Assembly: GCA_002869365.1 (NCBI GenBank) | Contig: PKTA01000222.1 | Coordinates: forward strand, 1 to 35,502 | Direction: 5' to 3' | DNA: 35,502 nt | Source: Marinilabiliales bacterium | GTDB lineage: Bacteria > Bacteroidota > Bacteroidia > Bacteroidales > F082 | Shown here: piece after piece, positions 15,244 through 23,641 of the stretch | Numbering within the stretch: the first letter of the stretch is position 1 | Layout: each line of letters begins with the position of its first letter | Notes under the pieces: generated by a model | Seen by the model: the letters and a program-made list of their open reading frames with translations, nothing else | Told to the model about the DNA's origin: nothing | The model's database searches: none | Program-made: the position numbers and the translations under genes

Positions 15244-17124
15244 ATGAAAGAAAAAATTGAATCAATTTTAAATAAGTACAACAATGATCCGAGCAGATTA
15301 ATGGATATTTTGCTCGACATTATGGAAAACAGTGGTTATGTTGATGAATTCAGCATAAGTGTTATTGCAGAAAGCCTTAATATTTCCGTTGCACAAGTTA
15401 AGGAGACAATATCATTCTATCATTTCTTTTCCGAAAAGCCAAGGGCTAAATATAATATTTTTCTGAATAACAGTATTACCTCTTGTTTAAGGGGTTTTAA
15501 AGAGGTTAAAGAGGCTTTTGAAACCGAAGCCGGAACAAGTTTTGGCAATTTAACTGAGGATGGTTTAATTGGCTTATACGAAACCTCATGTATTGGAATG
15601 AACGATCAGGGGCCTGCAGCAATAATTAATGACAAAATATTTACAAACCTTACCCCATACCGTGCGAGGAAGATCATAAATGATATAAAAGCCGGTAAAA
15701 AGTTGGAAGAACTTGTATATGAAAACCATGGCGATGGCAATAATGCTCATCCACTCATGAATACCATGGTATACAACCATATACGTAAGAAATCAATATT
15801 GCTTGATGAGAATTACGAAAAATTTGATGTTATAAAAAACGAACTTAAAAATATTTCGCCTCAGGAGTTAATTCAAACCATTGAAGATTCAAACCTGAGA
15901 GGTAGAGGAGGGGCAGGATTCCCAACCGGATTGAAATGGAAATTCGGAAGCCGAATGCCGGGTGAGCACAGAGTTATTATATGTAATGCCGACGAAGGAG
16001 AACCGGGTACTTTTAAAGATAGAGTTATGCTAACTCAATTTAATGATTTAGTTTTCGAAGGTATGGTTTTAGCTGCTTATGCTACCAAAGCAGATATTGG
16101 TGTTCTTTATTTAAGATATGAATATAAATATATGCTTAATTATCTGAACAGTGTTTTAGATAATATGCGTAAAGAAAATCTTTTGGGAGAAGATATTAGT
16201 GGTATTGAAGGATTTAAATTCGATATCAGAATTCAATTGGGAGCAGGTGCATATGTTTGTGGAGAAGAATCTGCACTAATAGAATCAATGGAAGGTAAAC
16301 GTGGTGAGCCACGTGATAAGCCACCATTCCCTGTTGAAAAAGGTTATATGGATTACCCAACTATTGTTAATAATGTTGAAACTTTAGCCTCTGCTGTTAA
16401 GATAGCAAAAAATGGTGCTAAATGGTATAATTCTTTTGGTACAAAAGATTCATTGGGAACAAAATTATTGAGTGTTTCCGGCGATTGCCGCTTCCCTGGA
16501 ATTTATGAGGTAGAGTGGGGTACAAGCATTAGAGAGGTTCTTGAAATGGCAGGTGCCCATAATGTACAAGCTGTACAAGTGGGAGGACCATCCGGAACTT
16601 TGGTTAATGTTAAGGATATCGATAATTTGAGTAAAACAGAATTAATGAAATGGTATAAGCCTTCAGGAATGATGACTGCTCAAACCGCTTTCGATAGAAA
16701 ACTTAGTTATTCAGATCTTCCTACAGGTGGATCTATAATTATCTTTAATAAGGATAGAGACATTTTGAGAGAAGTGGTTATGAATTTTATGGATTTCTTC
16801 ATTGAAGAGTCATGTGGTTCATGTTCTACTTGTAGAAACCTTCCTCGTATAATGAAAGAAAAACTCGAAAAGATTATTAATGGACACGGAGTTAGAGATG
16901 ATATTGATGATCTTTTAAATTGGGGTAAAATTATAAAGTTAAGCAGATGTGGTTTGGGGCAAACAGCCGCCAATCCTATACTCTCTAGTATTCTTAATTT
17001 CAGGCATTTATACGAAGATCACGTAATGGCAATGACTGATTACGACAACCAGTTTGACATAGTTAAATCGGTAAGTCCGGCGAATAGTTTTGTTGGACGT
17101 AAATTTATTCATAACCATTCATAA
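15244..17124 (+). CDS. hoxF: NAD-linked [NiFe]-hydrogenase diaphorase subunit HoxF with N-terminal HoxE/NuoE domain
   Basis: This subunit exchanges electrons with NAD(H) in the cytosolic bidirectional hydrogenase. The 626 residues comprise a NuoE-like thioredoxin-fold domain (about 1-150) and a NuoF-like domain (about 170-610). The latter has the FMN loop RGRGGAGFPTG (from 219), the NADH site CNADEGEPGTFKDR (247-260), GAGAYVCGEES, and the [4Fe-4S] ligands Cys524, Cys527, Cys530 and Cys569. The NuoE-like domain keeps only Cys81 and Cys116 of the four usual [2Fe-2S] ligands; Asn76 and Asn120 stand at the other two. I start at the ATG at 15244 because the promoter box lies at 15179-15186, and a TTG start at 15184 would fall inside it. 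It is the first gene of the hox operon, 17 bases before hoxU. Confidence 0.96.
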   Translation: MKEKIESILNKYNNDPSRLMDILLDIMENSGYVDEFSISVIAESLNISVAQVKETISFYHFFSEKPRAKYNIFLNNSITSCLRGFKEVKEAFETEAGTSFGNLTEDGLIGLYETSCIGMNDQGPAAIINDKIFTNLTPYRARKIINDIKAGKKLEELVYENHGDGNNAHPLMNTMVYNHIRKKSILLDENYEKFDVIKNELKNISPQELIQTIEDSNLRGRGGAGFPTGLKWKFGSRMPGEHRVIICNADEGEPGTFKDRVMLTQFNDLVFEGMVLAAYATKADIGVLYLRYEYKYMLNYLNSVLDNMRKENLLGEDISGIEGFKFDIRIQLGAGAYVCGEESALIESMEGKRGEPRDKPPFPVEKGYMDYPTIVNNVETLASAVKIAKNGAKWYNSFGTKDSLGTKLLSVSGDCRFPGIYEVEWGTSIREVLEMAGAHNVQAVQVGGPSGTLVNVKDIDNLSKTELMKWYKPSGMMTAQTAFDRKLSYSDLPTGGSIIIFNKDRDILREVVMNFMDFFIEESCGSCSTCRNLPRIMKEKLEKIINGHGVRDDIDDLLNWGKIIKLSRCGLGQTAANPILSSILNFRHLYEDHVMAMTDYDNQFDIVKSVSPANSFVGRKFIHNHS

Positions 17125-17141
17125 TTTATAATCGTTAAATC

Positions 17142-17840
17142 ATGAGCGAAGAAATAAAATTCAAAATAGATGGCAAAGAAATAATTGCCAAAAAGGGTCA
17201 AACCATAGTTGAAGCAGCAAAAGATAATGGTGTTTATATTCCCACATTATGTAATTTTGAGGGTGTAAAACCCAAAGGAAGTTGTAGAATTTGTTCTGTT
17301 AAAGTTAATAACAGATTTATGACTTCTTGTACTACTCCTGCTGCACCAGGTATGGAAGTATACAATAATACAACAGAAATTTCCGATTTAAGAAAAAGCA
17401 TAATCGAATTATTATTTGTAAGTGGAAATCACTTTTGCCCTGCCTGTGAAAAGAGTGGAAACTGTGAATTACAAGGACTTGCATATAAATACCAAATGAT
17501 GGTTCCTCGCTTCCCGTATTCGTTTAAAAAGCATGGAGTTATTGCCACAGGTCCAAAACTTCTTAAAGAACAAGACAGGTGTATACTTTGTCAGAGATGT
17601 ATGAAAACCATCAAGGATGAGAGTGGAAAGAGATATTATGCATTTCACAATAGAGGTACTAAACTAGAAGTAGTTATGGATGAGGAAATGAGTAAGACAA
17701 TACCTGATGAACTTGCAAGGCAAGCGATGAAAAATTGTCCGGTAGGATCTATCATTTATAAAGAAATCGGGTTTGCCGAACCAATTGGTACAAGAAAATT
17801 CGATAAACAGTCTATTGGAAGTGAAATAGAAACAAATTAA
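17142..17840 (+). CDS. hoxU: Hydrogenase diaphorase iron-sulfur subunit HoxU
   Basis: HoxU wires the diaphorase to the hydrogenase module and resembles the N-terminal part of complex I NuoG. The 232 residues hold a [2Fe-2S] ferredoxin domain with Cys37, Cys48, Cys51 and Cys63; a His/Cys [4Fe-4S] site with His97, Cys99, Cys102 and Cys108 (HFCPACEKSGNCELQ); and a further [4Fe-4S] site with CILCQRC (147-153) and a distal Cys in NCPVGS. The set expected for HoxU-type proteins looks complete. Length is normal for the family. It lies between hoxEF and hoxY, 12 bases before the latter. Confidence 0.96.
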   Translation: MSEEIKFKIDGKEIIAKKGQTIVEAAKDNGVYIPTLCNFEGVKPKGSCRICSVKVNNRFMTSCTTPAAPGMEVYNNTTEISDLRKSIIELLFVSGNHFCPACEKSGNCELQGLAYKYQMMVPRFPYSFKKHGVIATGPKLLKEQDRCILCQRCMKTIKDESGKRYYAFHNRGTKLEVVMDEEMSKTIPDELARQAMKNCPVGSIIYKEIGFAEPIGTRKFDKQSIGSEIETN

Positions 17841-17852
17841 AACTGATTAACA

Positions 17853-18401
17853 ATGAGTAAAAAAATAATAGCCACTACTTCTTTAGCCGGATGCTTTGGA
17901 TGTCATATGTCGATTCTTGATATCGATGAAAGAATATTAGACCTTATAGAATTAGTTGAATTTAACAAATCACCTGTTGACGACATCAAAACTTTTACAA
18001 AACAGGTTGATATAGGAATAATAGAAGGTGGTTGCTGTAATAGCGAAAATGTTGAAGTATTAAAATCTTTTAGAGATAACTGTGATATATTAATCTCACT
18101 TGGTGAGTGTGCAATTATGGGAGGTTTACCGGCAATGAGAAATGGTATTCCTATTGAAGAGTGCATTCACGAAGCCTATATTAACGGGCCAACCGTTAAA
18201 TTAAACGAGGAGAAAATATTACCCAATGATGCTGAATTACCTATGCTTCTGGATAATGTTTATCCTTGTCATGAGATCGTAAAAATTGATTATTTCCTTC
18301 CGGGATGTCCACCAAGAGCCGACTTAATTTGGGATGCTTTGGTAGCATTGATTACCGGTAACGAAATGGATCTTCCTTACGAAGTAGTTAAGTTTGATTA
18401 A
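17853..18401 (+). CDS. hoxY: [NiFe]-hydrogenase small subunit HoxY
   Basis: HoxY carries the proximal [4Fe-4S] cluster that takes electrons from the [NiFe] centre in HoxH. The 182-residue length is the short form without a Tat signal or distal clusters, as in soluble group 3 enzymes. Ligand candidates are Cys14 and Cys17 (GCFGCH), Cys86 (LGECAIMGG) and Cys152 (PGCPPRAD); the EGGCC motif at 58-62 is also typical. It is cytosolic. Spacing to hoxH is 23 bases. Confidence 0.96.
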   Translation: MSKKIIATTSLAGCFGCHMSILDIDERILDLIELVEFNKSPVDDIKTFTKQVDIGIIEGGCCNSENVEVLKSFRDNCDILISLGECAIMGGLPAMRNGIPIEECIHEAYINGPTVKLNEEKILPNDAELPMLLDNVYPCHEIVKIDYFLPGCPPRADLIWDALVALITGNEMDLPYEVVKFD

Positions 18402-18424
18402 TAATACAGAAAAATTTTAAAACG

Positions 18425-19876
18425 ATGCCAAAAAAAATCACAATAGAACCTGTAACCCGCGTGGAAGGCCATGGAAAGGTTACCATACAAATGGACGATT
18501 TCGGTAATGTGAAAGACTCCCGTCTGCACATAGTTGAATTTAGAGGATTTGAACGCTTTGTTCAGGGAAGGCCTTATTGGGAAGCTCCTGTTTTAGTTCA
18601 ACGTTTATGTGGTATTTGCCCTGTTAGCCACCATTTGGCAGCAGCAAAAGCACTCGATGTTATTGTTGGTGCCGGTACAGGCCACGGTTTGACCGCTGTA
18701 GGAGAGAAAATGAGGAGACTAATGCATTATGGACAATTTTTCCAGTCGCATGTTTTACATTTCTTCCATTTAAGTTCACCCGATTTCCTTTTCGGAATTG
18801 ATGGCGATCCTGCACTAAGAAATATTATTGGTGTTGCCATGGAACATAAAGATCTTGCTGTTCAGGGTGTTATGATGAGAAAGTATGGACAGGAAATAAT
18901 TGCACGTACAGCAGGTAAAAAGATTCATGGTACCGGAGCAATACCGGGTGGAATAAATAAAAACCTAAGTCTAGAAGAAAAAGAATTCTTGTTAAACGGT
19001 GCCGATCCATTGAATGCTGATAAAATGGTAGAATGGTCTGTAGGTGCTCTTGAGTTTTTCAAAACTTATCATGCAGGCAACAGAGATATGGTGGATAATT
19101 TTGCCGCCTTCCCATCTAATCACCTTAGTATTGTTAGAGAAGATGGTGCTATGGACTTATACAACGGAGTTCTTCGTGCTGTAGATAATGATGGCAAAAG
19201 AATACTTCATGATGTTGATTGTCAGGATTATGATAAATATATTGAAGAGGAAGTTCGTAACTGGAGTTATATGAAATTCCCTTATATTAAAGAATTAGGC
19301 AAGGAAAAGGGATGGTACAGAGTAGGTCCTTTATCAAGATTAAATACTTGTGACTTTATTCCAACACCACTTGCACAAAAAGAATTTGAAGAATTTAAAG
19401 CATATACCAATGGAAAACCTAATGGTATGAGTCTTCACTATCATTGGGCACGATTAATTGAGTTATTACATACTGCTGAGATGATTCGTGATTTATTAAA
19501 AGATCCTGATCTTCAGAATGATGACCTTGTGACAAAAGGTGAGAAACTTCATAAAGGTGTTGGTGTAATTGAGGCTCCACGAGGAACGCTTTTCCATCAC
19601 TATGAGATTGATGATAACGACCAGATTACTTTGGCAAATCTTATTGTTTCCACAACAAATAATAACCAGCCAATGAACACAGCAGTTAATTTAACTGCAA
19701 AAGCTTTTATGAACGGACAGCAGGAAATAACAGAACCTATGATGAATGCTGTAGAAGTAGCCATCAGAGCGTATGATCCTTGTTTAAGTTGTGCTACACA
19801 TGCGCTTGGCCAAATGCCATTGGAAATGACAATTGTTGATACAAATAACAATATTATTGATCATAAAATTAAATAA
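18425..19876 (+). CDS. hoxH: [NiFe]-hydrogenase large subunit HoxH
   Basis: HoxH is the catalytic subunit that oxidises or makes H2 at a Ni-Fe(CN)2CO centre. The 483-residue protein has the N-terminal motif RLCGICPVSHH with Cys62 and Cys65, and the C-terminal DPCLSCATH with Cys453 and Cys456, giving the four Ni/Fe thiolates. It continues 24 residues past His459 (ALGQMPLEM...), the tail expected to be removed by the endopeptidase encoded next door. The architecture fits group 3d NAD-linked enzymes; exact subgroup assignment needs a phylogeny. Two bases separate it from hoxW. Confidence 0.97.
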   Translation: MPKKITIEPVTRVEGHGKVTIQMDDFGNVKDSRLHIVEFRGFERFVQGRPYWEAPVLVQRLCGICPVSHHLAAAKALDVIVGAGTGHGLTAVGEKMRRLMHYGQFFQSHVLHFFHLSSPDFLFGIDGDPALRNIIGVAMEHKDLAVQGVMMRKYGQEIIARTAGKKIHGTGAIPGGINKNLSLEEKEFLLNGADPLNADKMVEWSVGALEFFKTYHAGNRDMVDNFAAFPSNHLSIVREDGAMDLYNGVLRAVDNDGKRILHDVDCQDYDKYIEEEVRNWSYMKFPYIKELGKEKGWYRVGPLSRLNTCDFIPTPLAQKEFEEFKAYTNGKPNGMSLHYHWARLIELLHTAEMIRDLLKDPDLQNDDLVTKGEKLHKGVGVIEAPRGTLFHHYEIDDNDQITLANLIVSTTNNNQPMNTAVNLTAKAFMNGQQEITEPMMNAVEVAIRAYDPCLSCATHALGQMPLEMTIVDTNNNIIDHKIK

Positions 19877-19878
19877 AA

Positions 19879-20388
19879 ATGGAAAAAAAGAAACGTGTGC
19901 TGGTTTATGGATATGGTAATCCAGGCCGCCAGGATGATGCCTTAGGCAACGAAATGGTTGAAAAAGTTCAGGATTGGATTGAAAAGCATAAATTGGAATG
20001 TATGTCTACTGATAGTAACTATCAGTTGAATATAGAAGATGCAGAAAAAATTTCTCAATGGGAGATAGTTGTTTTCGTAGATGCTTCTCAAGAAGGTATT
20101 CACGAGTATAAGTTTTCAAAACTTGAACCTGTAGAAGAAAAGATCGAATTTACTATGCATGCTGTTTCTCCTTCTTATGTTCTGCATTTATGTAATAAGT
20201 TATATAGTAAGCAGCCAGAGGCTTATGTGCTTGGAATTAAGGGCTATGATTTTGAACTTAAAGAGGGGCTTACAGATAATGCAAAACTTAATCTGGAGCA
20301 GGCTTATCAGTTTTTGACTCGTCAATTAGCCGGATGGGCGTTAATAAAAAAGAACCTTCCAATAAGCATGCTTGATGGTAAATATTAG
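19879..20388 (+). CDS. hoxW: Hydrogenase maturation endopeptidase HoxW
   Basis: This protease cleaves the C-terminal tail of nickel-loaded HoxH so that the active site can close. The 169-residue protein shows the family start YGYGNPGRQDDALG (residues 10-23), the FVDAS segment, and a central His in TMHAVSPSYVLHL, matching the nickel-sensing positions of HybD/HoxW-type enzymes. Its gene begins two bases after hoxH, and its end overlaps the next gene by 14 bases, so all are translated together. Confidence 0.9.
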   Translation: MEKKKRVLVYGYGNPGRQDDALGNEMVEKVQDWIEKHKLECMSTDSNYQLNIEDAEKISQWEIVVFVDASQEGIHEYKFSKLEPVEEKIEFTMHAVSPSYVLHLCNKLYSKQPEAYVLGIKGYDFELKEGLTDNAKLNLEQAYQFLTRQLAGWALIKKNLPISMLDGKY

Positions 20389-21367
20389 TGCAAATTATTT
20401 AGGCATAAGTCTTAAAAATCCACTAATTGTAGGAAGTTCAAGACTTACGGGCGAATTAAATACTCTTAAACAATGTGTTGATAAGGGAGCATCGGCTGTT
20501 GTTCTAAAATCATTGTTTGAAGAGCAAATAGTTAAAGAGGCAGAATCGAAAATATCAAAAAATAATATAGAGGAACATTATTTTTGGTTCAAAGAGGCAG
20601 AACAAAAAATTCTGGATTTATCCTTTGATCAGAATATGCAACGTTACCTCGACTATGTTCTTGAGGTAAAAAGAAACGTAGAAGTACCTGTTATTTCAAG
20701 TATCAATTGCGTTAGTTCAAAAGGATGGCCGAAATTTGCCTCTGAAATAGAGAAAGCTGGAGCAGATGCTCTGGAATTAAACATAGGAATATTTCCATTC
20801 GACATTAAAACAACGAGTGCCGAAATTGAAAATACTTATTTCGATATTATTCGGGAAGTTAAAGCAAATGTAAATATTCCGGTTTCTGTGAAAATTGGAT
20901 CTTATTTTACTAATATTTTATCTTTTGCAAACGGTTTAGTTGAAGCTGGTGCAGATGGTATAGTATTATTTAACCGCTATTTCCGACCTGATATAGATAT
21001 GGATACCAGAAAACTTGTGGCTAGCGACAATTTATCGTCTCCTGATGATTATCTTGTTGCAATGCGCTGGATAGGTCTATTAGTTGCAAACAAAATTAAT
21101 TGTGATTTAGTTGCTAGTACAGGAGTACATAATTATGAGGCGGTTGTAAAGCAAATACTTGCCGGTGCTAATGCCGTACAACTCTGTAGCACTCTATATT
21201 TGAATGGAATTGATACAATTGAAAAAATTAATAATAATCTAATATCATGGATGGAAAATAAAGGGTATAACTCCCTTGAAGATTTCCGTTCTTCCTCTCT
21301 TGATTTACAAAGCGTTGACGCTTCTTTCGAGAGAATACAGTACATTAAACGTAGTTTTAATGATTAA
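20375..21367 (+). CDS. Dihydroorotate dehydrogenase-like flavoprotein in the hox operon
   Basis: The 330-residue protein is a TIM-barrel FMN protein of the dihydroorotate-dehydrogenase-like group, with NPLIVGSSRLTG near the N-terminus, VISSINCVSSKGWPKFASEIEKAGADALELN in the middle and ADGIVLFNRYF and ANAVQLCSTLYL at the phosphate-binding end. It differs from true PyrD enzymes, and its substrate is not known to me. I start at ATG 20375 rather than the TTG at 20372; it overlaps the hoxW stop. A terminator follows the gene, so it closes the operon. Co-transcription with an NAD-linked hydrogenase suggests that it uses reducing power from that enzyme or from a shared pool, which is inference. Confidence 0.85.
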   Translation: MVNISANYLGISLKNPLIVGSSRLTGELNTLKQCVDKGASAVVLKSLFEEQIVKEAESKISKNNIEEHYFWFKEAEQKILDLSFDQNMQRYLDYVLEVKRNVEVPVISSINCVSSKGWPKFASEIEKAGADALELNIGIFPFDIKTTSAEIENTYFDIIREVKANVNIPVSVKIGSYFTNILSFANGLVEAGADGIVLFNRYFRPDIDMDTRKLVASDNLSSPDDYLVAMRWIGLLVANKINCDLVASTGVHNYEAVVKQILAGANAVQLCSTLYLNGIDTIEKINNNLISWMENKGYNSLEDFRSSSLDLQSVDASFERIQYIKRSFND

Positions 21368-21413
21368 TTTGGGTTTAATTACCATTTTTATACCGGTCAA
21401 TTTTATTTGTTTC

Positions 21414-21444
21414 AAAAAAAGGCTGCCGAAAGGCAGCCTTTTTA
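21414..21444. terminator. Bidirectional terminator between the hox operon and rex
   Basis: GGCTGCC (21421-21427), a GAAA tetraloop and GGCAGCC (21432-21438) are flanked by seven A on the left and TTTTTAA on the right, so it can end transcription on both strands. It separates the convergent hox operon and rex. Confidence 0.92.
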
Positions 21445-21445
21445 A

Positions 21446-22066
21446 TTATCCACAACTTGTGAAATAACTTAATTTCTCCAACTTTCCAACCATATCATAG
21501 TTTTCAACAAAAATATCATCGGGTACATCGAGATGTGCAGAAGTAAAGTTTAAAATCCCTTTTACGCCTGATTCTACTACTGTCTTTAAAATTTCTTTAG
21601 TGTCGATATTTGGCAATGCCAATACAACAATATCTATCGACTCCTTTTTCATAACTTGTTTTAATTTTGACAAATGGTAGCATTTAAAATCAAGTTTTTC
21701 GTTACTTTTATTATCAGCAACTCTAAAGGCAGCTACAATTTCAAGCATACTATCTTTACTTTTAAATTCTGCAGCCAGAGCTTTTCCTAAATCTCCAATT
21801 CCAATAAAAGCGACCTTTTGCTTCCTGATACAATCTATATTTTTTCCAATCTCATTAATTAGATTTTCAACATTATAACCCTTATGTATATCTCCTGAGA
21901 AATTAATCAGCATTAAATCGCGTCTTATGTGGGCAGGATTTATACGCATTATATGCGCCAGTTTATGCGAGTGAATATATTCAGTATCTTCTGTATCTAT
22001 TGCTTTTAATTTTCTTCTGTAGTTGCTTAGTCTTTCTACCGTAGCAGGAGGCAAGTTTCTTTCCAT
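21446..22066 (-). CDS. rex: Redox-sensing transcriptional repressor Rex
   Basis: Rex dimers bind palindromic operators and release them when NADH/NAD+ rises, switching on fermentative and hydrogenase genes in many bacteria. The 206-residue protein has the winged-helix start LPPATVERLSNYRR (5-18), the SHKLAHIMRINPAHIRRDL recognition region, the GDIHKGYNVENL wing, and the Rossmann NAD site GIGDLG (89-94). Length is typical. It begins one base after the stop of the broken outer-membrane gene and is the last member of the nickel-permease unit. The two Rex-like palindromes in the window (15152-15169 and 23642-23659) are candidate targets, including its own promoter. Confidence 0.95.
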   Translation of the reverse strand: MERNLPPATVERLSNYRRKLKAIDTEDTEYIHSHKLAHIMRINPAHIRRDLMLINFSGDIHKGYNVENLINEIGKNIDCIRKQKVAFIGIGDLGKALAAEFKSKDSMLEIVAAFRVADNKSNEKLDFKCYHLSKLKQVMKKESIDIVVLALPNIDTKEILKTVVESGVKGILNFTSAHLDVPDDIFVENYDMVGKLEKLSYFTSCG

Positions 22067-22067
22067 A

Positions 22068-22859
22068 TTAGTTTTTTAATTTGTAGTTAAACCCCACATT
22101 AACTCTATAAATATTGTTCCATTTAGAACTCCTTATAGGATCAGCGTAAAGTTGCTGAAATGCCAGTGTTAATCCAGGTGAAAAATGAATACCTATTCTA
22201 TCATTTAGTTTATAAAGTAAGCCTATATTTAGTTGTACTCCCCAGTCGTCGGTATTAAAATCATCGAATACATCTTCATTATTAAAATTAGTGATAGTAC
22301 TCCCGGGAACCCTTAACTCTTCTGCCTCAAAGTTTGGTGCGTGATCGGGAAAAATATAAAGTTCCGTACTTCCATCTTTATTGGCACTAAGTAAAAGCGA
22401 ATAGTATAAACTGGCTTTTAAATAGATTGATATTTTCTCAGATTCTCTATAATAAATGAGACTTACCGGAATAGTAAGATAATTGAGAGAATAATCGAGG
22501 TTGGTTTGGTAATAACTTGCATAAGAGACATATATTGAATCATCGCTCTGGAGTTCTCCAATCGGACTTAAATAATCGTTGGATTTGAAGCCTCTTTTAT
22601 CCAGGTATAATCCCAGTCCGAGTTTAATTGATCCCCCAAGTTTGTAGTCCCCGAATAATCCAAAATTATAGCCTGATTTGCCTTTGGGAAGAACCGTAAA
22701 GGCTTCACTATCATAAACATTAGTGTATTGATAACCTCCTTAAAATCCGATGTTAAACCTATTGTCAGGGTTTGGCTCTTGTGAAAACAAATCTACATTT
22801 ATAAATAGAAAGAACATTGAAACAAAAAAAGCTTTTTGAAAGAGCGAGTTTTTTATCAT
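22068..22859 (-). pseudogene. Outer-membrane beta-barrel protein gene interrupted by one in-frame TAA
   Basis: Translating the minus strand from ATG at 22859 gives a signal-peptide-like start (MIKNSLFQKAFFVSMFFLF... then SQEPN), 39 codons in all, then TAA at 22740-22742. The same frame continues without another stop for 223 codons to TAA at 22068-22070. The continuation is rich in alternating beta-strand sequence with aromatic residues (YNFGLFGDYKLGG, YLTIPVSLIYYRES, WGVQLNIGLLYKL, VNVGFNYKL), typical of PorT-like or OMP beta-barrel proteins, with YLTIPVSL as the most recognisable piece. There is no frameshift or other damage. It lies 2 bases after the nickel permease and 1 base before rex. 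Either a recent nonsense mutation or a sequence error explains this. Confidence 0.85.
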
Positions 22860-22861
22860 AA

Positions 22862-23614
22862 TTACCATGTATTATATATCCAAATTATGCCCACAAAAAT
22901 AGCACTTAATCCTATAATAGCACTAATTGCATTAAAAACAGATTTCTCCTTCAGTTTGACGGTTTTCTTTCCAATAATTCCCAAGATAAATGAAAATAAT
23001 ACCATTGCAAAAATTGTCCCGATACCAAATCCTAATAAGTACATTGCAGAATCGAAATTACTTGCAAATGCTATTGTTGGTAGTATTCCTAGAAAGTGAG
23101 AAACTCCTGCTAATCCATGTAAGATGCCAATTCCTAAGGCAGCCGTATATGTTTGTCGCTCAGCGTGCTTATGTGTGTGACTGTGTCCGCCTGCATGCGA
23201 ATGTGCATGCTCTAGAATATTATTATGAGTATGTTCATGATCGTGTTTGTGAACATAAACTTTATCGTAAGTACTATGCTTATGGACGTGTTTATGATCA
23301 TTAAACCTACTAAAGAAAATCCTGCCAATACCCCAGATGCCTATCACTATAAGCATTATGCCTACCAGTCGTTCACTATTGGCTGATATCCATTCAACGG
23401 GTATAATATCCCTGAAAAAGTAAAACAATACGCCAATTAATAACATTCCGGTTAAATGGCCAATTCCCCATGACATTCCAATTAGCCAGGGACGAAACTT
23501 TGTGTTTATAGCCAAAGGTCCTACAGCTGCAATATGATCAGGTCCCGAAACAACATGTATAAAGGCTGCTATGAAGCCAAAAATAATTGGGATATTTGAG
23601 AAGAAATTTTCCAT
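22862..23614 (-). CDS. Nickel/cobalt permease-like membrane protein (UreH/NicO type)
   Basis: The 250-residue inner-membrane protein has about six membrane segments. TM1 carries HVVSGPDHIAAVGP with His20, Asp26 and His27, a variant of the metal-binding signature of nickel/cobalt permeases and UreH-type proteins. A His-rich cytosolic or periplasmic loop follows (about residues 105-155, with HKHDHEHTH and HSHAGGHSHTHKH), then TM segments starting GIGILHGLAGVSHFLG. It probably supplies nickel to the hydrogenase; its unit with rex supports this. An RcnA-like export role is the main alternative. The ATG at 23614 is preferred over the TTG one codon earlier. Confidence 0.85.
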   Translation of the reverse strand: MENFFSNIPIIFGFIAAFIHVVSGPDHIAAVGPLAINTKFRPWLIGMSWGIGHLTGMLLIGVLFYFFRDIIPVEWISANSERLVGIMLIVIGIWGIGRIFFSRFNDHKHVHKHSTYDKVYVHKHDHEHTHNNILEHAHSHAGGHSHTHKHAERQTYTAALGIGILHGLAGVSHFLGILPTIAFASNFDSAMYLLGFGIGTIFAMVLFSFILGIIGKKTVKLKEKSVFNAISAIIGLSAIFVGIIWIYNTW

Positions 23615-23626
23615 CAATTTTTTTTA

Positions 23627-23634
23627 CAAAATTA
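23627..23634 (-). promoter_or_regulatory. -7 promoter box (TAATTTTG) for the permease-OMP-rex unit
   Basis: Perfect TAnnTTTG on the minus strand, 12 bases ahead of the ATG; the leader would be very short. A TTG for -33 at 23657-23659 lies inside the Rex-like site. Confidence 0.5.
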
Positions 23635-23641
23635 TCATTTA

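Noticed and set aside
22740-22742. Recoding (selenocysteine or pyrrolysine) at the internal stop of the barrel gene
   Set aside because: The codon is TAA, not TGA or TAG, and no recoding element is visible; mutation or sequence error is simpler.
22836-23304. Plus-strand reading frames opposite the nickel permease
   Set aside because: They are shadows of the membrane protein and its His-rich loop; the minus strand has the clear family motifs, promoter and operon spacing.
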